Shown here: positions 60,688 through 64,000 of the stretch, one piece after another | Numbering within the stretch: the stretch's first letter is position 1 | How the letters are laid out: each line of letters starts with the position of its first letter | DNA from: Amblyomma americanum | Taxonomy: Eukaryota; Arthropoda; Arachnida; Ixodida; Ixodidae | Direction of reading: 5' to 3' | NCBI RefSeq assembly: GCF_052857255.1 | Contig: NC_135497.1 | Location: 549,115,531 to 549,179,530 of the forward strand | DNA: 64,000 nucleotides | The notes under the pieces: model-generated | Told to the model about the DNA's origin: nothing | The model's database searches: none | Seen by the model: the letters and a program-made list of their open reading frames with translations, nothing else | Position numbers and translations under genes: made by a program

Positions 60688-61816
60688 TCACCTCCAGACG
60701 TTGCTGTCTTTAGATTCCCCTACGATGGCTGGCAGACCTTCTTCGTACTGCGGCTGCGTATCTGTGGCGTGGCGACGCAAAGCGCCAGGCTGGCGGCGAA
60801 GGTGAGTGCGAAAAGCGGTTTGGCTAGTACTCCTCGACGCAGGTGCTCGTCCATTTCTTGCGAAGCGTGGTTGTGGTGCGCAAACGTCAAATTCATGAAG
60901 ACCGATACGTCGGTAAGGGCAGAGAAATATATATGGCCAGCGACACCGCAATTATAGCACAACGGCCGATTATCGGAAGTCCCCCAGGCGTTGCATTTTC
61001 TGGGGCTTGAGCGTCGCTCATAGGCTGGGCGGGCGGGGGCAGGAAGGCGGTGTTCTGTAAAAAGTTATTAATGTCGTTGAGGACGTAGGTGGCGTCATTT
61101 GAGCTGAGGAGTGGGCACTGCAGTGACGTAGGTCGTGCCCTGGGATTCTGTGACCGAAGGGGTGCCAAGTGCCTGTTGCACATCTTCCAGACCCAAATCC
61201 ATGAGAGTCGCTGCTTGCGACTGTGGGGAGGAAGGAAACGTTCGGCGCAGCTCGTCGCGGAAGATTTCGCTGACAACTTCCCGCAAGTTGTTGCTGGTCG
61301 TGTGCGTCATGTCCGGACAGATTGCAAAGACAAGAGAAGGGCGCTTGTACTGCCGACCGCGGACGTCGACGGTCTTTTTGATCGTGAGGGCTTCTCGCAT
61401 GAATTACTCGACAGTTTTTGGCGGCTGGCGGAATAGGCTGGTAAAAAGATGCACTTTTACGTTGCGCATTAAAAAGTGAGCTTTCTTTTTCTCGGTTATC
61501 TGAGATCGGGGTCGGCGTTGCGAAAAAGGCGCTTCCTCTATTCCACCTAACCGCGCACGGGCTCGTTCGGAAGCTTGATACTGCACTGGAGGAATCGTTC
61601 GGCGCTTCCTTGCCTCACGACACTGGTAAATACCTTCAAAATTTCCTCCTCGAATAGTTCCCATGTCGTTAGAGACGACTCGTGGTTTTCGCACCACGTA
61701 CGTGCTGAGCCCTGCAGTGAGAAACATATGTGTCCAATTTTCGCCGCATCATCCCACTTGCTGAATGATGCCACCAGCTCAAGTTGGTCCAACCATTCTT
61801 CGGGGTCTTCCCTTAC
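60688..61816 (-). pseudogene. Gypsy copy 2 gag (main part)
   Basis: From 61816 downward: EDPEEWLDQLELVASFSKWD, DAAKIGHICFSLQGSARTWC, TTWELFEEEILKVF (61547-61800). Next come MREALTIKKTVDVRGRQYKR, TSNNLREVVSEIFRDELRRT and PSSPQSQAATLMDL (61095-61400). A zinc knuckle starts CYNCGVAGHI (60925-60960) but its last residues are changed. Frames shift near 61400 and elsewhere. The gag is cut at 61816 by a LINE, and its first part resumes at 62753. Confidence 0.85.
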
Positions 61817-62454
61817 GTATAATAAATCACACTATAACCTATGAGCACCAAGAAATTGAAATCGTTGACAACCATAAAATATTAGGTGTACATTTTTCCT
61901 CACATCTAACCTGGGATGCTCACATTGATCACCTTCGTAAAAAACTTTCCTCGATTACAGGAGTTATATCGCGCTGTCGTACTGTACTTCCACCCAAGAT
62001 AAAACTTCAAGTATATCATGCTTTGTTTAACTCTCATTTAAGATACTGCAGTCTAGTTTGGTGCACAACCACAAAAACCAATTTAAATAAACTCCTGGTT
62101 TTACAGAAAAAATTCATCCGTTACATAGCAAATATTGAGCCCATGGAAACTACAAAGGGTGCATTTCAATCATTCAGTATCATAAGTGTAGACAAGTTGT
62201 ATGAATTTCGCCTATTACAGTCAATCTACTTTTCCTCCCCTGAAGTTACTAACCTTCTAAAGTCCTTGGCATCCTTAGAGCGACGAAATATTAGCGTGCA
62301 AACAAGAAATGTTGATGCGTGGGCAGTTCCTCATTTTCGTACATTTTATAAATATCAGTCACTTACCCATAACCTCCCTACAATACTAAACAAATATAGA
62401 CACACAGTGGGCTTGAACAAAAAACAATTACATTCCTGTTTTGTGCAGTTGTGA
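61817..62454 (+). CDS. LINE reverse transcriptase C-terminal fragment
   Basis: Open to the stop at 62454. The reading is IINHTITYEHQEIEIVDNHK, ILGVHFSSHLTWDAHIDHLR, KKLSSITGVISRC, HALFNSHLRYCSLVWCTTTK and LNKLLVLQKKFIRYIANIEP. These are the thumb and connection motifs (LG...W..HI, YCS..W, LQKK.IR.I) of CR1/Jockey-like RTs. The palm with the catalytic aspartates is missing through 5' truncation, so it has no activity. The Met at 61765 of the longer frame lies in gypsy sequence and is not a real start. Confidence 0.85.
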
Positions 62455-62752
62455 TCCATTAATTTTTGTTTGTTGTTTCCGCGTATGTGCTTTTCAGTTG
62501 TTTTATTTTGGTTTCAGTTCATTACTGGTAGCTTTATGTGATTGACATCATTATTACCTGTCACAGTAACTGTTTTATTATTTCCCTATTACTGTCTACC
62601 TATGTACTATTCATCTATTATGTTTCTATTCTTTACGCTGCTGCCTTGTAATGGTCTCTTGGGCCTCGTCAAGCTTTTGTGTAGCTTTTAGCCCAAGAGA
62701 CCATCCAGTTGTCTTCTGGAAATAAAGATGTATTGTATTGTATTGTATTGTA
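61817..62752 (+). mobile_element. CR1/Jockey-like LINE 3' fragment inserted in gypsy gag
   Basis: 5'-truncated LINE: RT C-terminal coding (to 62454), a 3' untranslated region with AATAAAG at 62719, and a (TATTG)n tail of about 5 units (62728-62752). Gag sequence flanks both sides on the opposite strand. Confidence 0.85.
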
Positions 62753-62960
62753 AACTAGAGGAACCCGTGGCTGTTGCGTATGATTGGTGTCGACATCTTT
62801 GGCGAGGTTTTCGTGCTCGCAGCAGCGCCTTTTCGTTGTCGGGTGTGGTCCGGGAGGGTCGCGAACTCAGGCACCTCTTCCTGAAGTCGTCTGCTGGCTC
62901 GGTTAACTGCTGGCTGGTCCTCCGGTGCGAAGCGCAGAGGACTGGTGTTACGACTTGAAG
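62753..62960 (-). pseudogene. Gypsy copy 2 gag N-terminus
   Basis: Minus strand reads LRFAPEDQPAVNRASRRLQE, EVPEFATLPDHTRQRKGAAA and STKTSPKMSTPIIRNSHGFL. A Met in PKMSTP (around 62797) is a plausible gag start. It continues at 61816 after the inserted LINE. Confidence 0.6.
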
Positions 62961-62984
62961 GGGGCGTCCGGAACATGGAATGCC

Positions 62985-63145
62985 ACCCAGCACCTCCACA
63001 CGTTAGCCTTAAGGACCAGCGGTTATCTTGCCTTCGCATTACATGCCCTGCCCAAGCCCATTTCTTTCTCTTGATTCCACGGAATGGATTCCAAGAGAAA
63101 GTAAGCGTAGCAAGGGGCGGCAGAAGGTTAGGTGAATGTTGCAGA
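62985..63145. pseudogene. RTE-type LINE fragment with internal inversion
   Basis: On the minus strand 62985-63075 reads IKRKKWAWAGHVMRRQDNRW. On the plus strand 63080-63140 reads as the next RTE block (compare SRGRQKVRW of the fragment at 2520-2570). The two adjoining blocks therefore face opposite ways. Confidence 0.65.
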
Positions 63146-63284
63146 CTCCATTGATTTTGAGAAAAAGAAAGGCACATAACTGGCTCCCAGTGTCATTGAA
63201 TACTGTACGGTTTGAGGTATGCGGCTGTGGTGTCCATCTTCAAAAAGCTTGCTCTCGAATGCTTCTTAATTCGCACGCAGGTAA
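63146..63284. other. Spacer without recognisable features
   Basis: Nothing recognised. Confidence 0.4.
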
Positions 63285-63470
63285 TTGAAATTCTTCCAGG
63301 ACCCTTCACTGTGGCCCCTCTTTTTAGCCAACTTTGTTAACTCCCCCCTTTACAGAGATTTAGTGCGCCATTTCTTTTTCTCAAGAGCGTAATTTCATCT
63401 TCAGACACAACAGGCGCATCTGTGCTGTGCGAGGTGAGTGTATGGTAAATAAATCAGGCAGTGGAAATTT
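63285..63470 (+). repeat. Degenerate SINE fragments (family 1)
   Basis: GAAATTCTTCCAGGACCCTT, then TTTAGTGCGCCATTTCTTTT (63285-63385) resemble the SINE 3' half. GGCGCATCTGTGCTGTGCGA (63410-63435) resembles its middle. Confidence 0.5.
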
Positions 63471-63879
63471 CCAAACTCTTGCTCTCTGGAGCTCCTTTTT
63501 AAGGCTTAAGCCTTTCTTTGGTCAAGAGTGGCGTAGACAGAAGTTGTAGACGAAAGTTGTCCGCACGAATTGTGAATCGCAAGTTGTATGGTAACTGAAG
63601 TAAATGTAAAAGTCGATTACGACAGTCGACAAGCAACAAACATGTAATGGAATTGAAAAATATACAAAAATTGAAAAATCAGAAATAAACTTAGAAAAAG
63701 CTGGACAAAAACAAAAACGGAAAACTAAAAAAGACATTAAAGAATAAATAGAAAAGCAATAAAGATAAAAATAAACATAAAAATGTATTGAGAAACTGAG
63801 AAAAGGTAAACGCTTTCGCATTTCTCCTCTTAAGCAGACAAGTACAATCCGGTAATTGTTTGTCTACTGTTTATTTCCT
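63471..63879. other. A-rich spacer
   Basis: The plus strand is strongly A-rich at 63640-63800 (GAAAAAT/ATAAAAAT-type repeats). No gene. Confidence 0.45.
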
Positions 63880-63985
63880 TCATCCCAATCCTCATGGCAC
63901 GGTACAGGTATCCGCTGAGAGCGGGATAGAGGCTGCGTCTCCTCTTTATTTCACAACCAACCAGTTCTCATGTTCAATCCTAAGC
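63880..63985 (+). repeat. Degenerate SINE 3' fragment (family 1)
   Basis: GGCACGGTACAGGTATCCGC followed by GATAGAGGCTGCGTCTCC and CAACCAACC resemble the GGCGCGGTTCAGGTGTCC...GACAGATACTGCGCC tail of the complete SINE. Confidence 0.5.
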
Positions 63986-64000
63986 ACCACGGCAGTGAGA

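Larger units (their letters stand above)
56780..62960 (-). mobile_element. Ty3/gypsy LTR retrotransposon (copy 2), minus strand, heavily decayed
   Basis: From right to left (5' to 3'): gag start (62753-62960), a LINE insertion (61817-62752), gag (60688-61816), protease (60111-60647), RT/RNase H (58150-59510), integrase (57180-58140) and a polypurine tract plus partial 3' LTR (56780-56950). Sequences are close to copy 1 (35775-38652). The 5' LTR was not found. Confidence 0.85.

Overview
This 64 kb window is a repeat-dominated piece of a eukaryotic, almost certainly tick (Ixodida) genome. I base this on AT-rich intergenic DNA, spliceosomal-type intron remnants, no bacterial gene organisation, and several copies of tRNA-derived SINEs of the kind known from ixodid ticks, alongside RTE, CR1/Jockey-like, I-like, BEL/Pao, Ty3/gypsy, P-element-like and Penelope-like (PLE) families. 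I found no convincing single-copy host gene. Nearly every recognisable protein is a transposon protein, most with stops or frameshifts.

Layout. 1-7.2 kb: a non-LTR element on the minus strand (ORF1 and endonuclease), an RTE 3' fragment, a P-element/THAP9-type transposase pseudogene, and an RTE copy split by a CR1/Jockey-like LINE. 7.2-10.3 kb: sparse, with one clear 228 bp MITE flanked by TA. 10.3-19.5 kb: a cluster of nested Penelope-like elements. An outer PLE (A) is split by a block (B, 12123-17379), which is itself split by a third PLE (C, 14882-16034) and a 147 bp fold-back mini-PLE (16082-16228). Another truncated PLE follows. 19.5-25.3 kb: SINEs, a 1.64 kb terminal-inverted-repeat element, and a second fold-back mini-PLE inserted in it. 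25.3-28.2 kb: a nearly complete PLE with two direct pseudo-LTRs and a 5 bp target duplication. 31.4-33.7 kb: a 306 bp satellite array with promoter-like signals in each monomer.

35.8-38.65 kb: a 5'-truncated Ty3/gypsy element with its 3' LTR. 38.65-43.0 kb: a CR1/Jockey-like LINE on the minus strand (ORF2 RT almost intact), its ORF1 cut by a SINE with a perfect 14 bp target duplication. 43.0-46.9 kb: a second SINE split by an I-like LINE (RT plus RNase H) whose long reading frame has a single internal stop. 47.5-52.6 kb: a BEL/Pao element with both LTRs, primer-binding site, Gag, protease and RT, but no integrase. 56.8-63.0 kb: a second, inverted and more decayed copy of the same gypsy family, its gag split by another LINE. 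The right edge holds RTE and SINE remnants.

The most interesting structure is in the PLEs. Independent insertions show the same pair of termini: one end stops at the ORF start codon, while the other extends 26-34 nt past a start codon, in inverted pseudo-LTR copies. Two insertions are reduced to little more than a hairpin of the pseudo-LTR with 12 bp target duplications, and a hammerhead-ribozyme-like core lies in the PLE 3' region.
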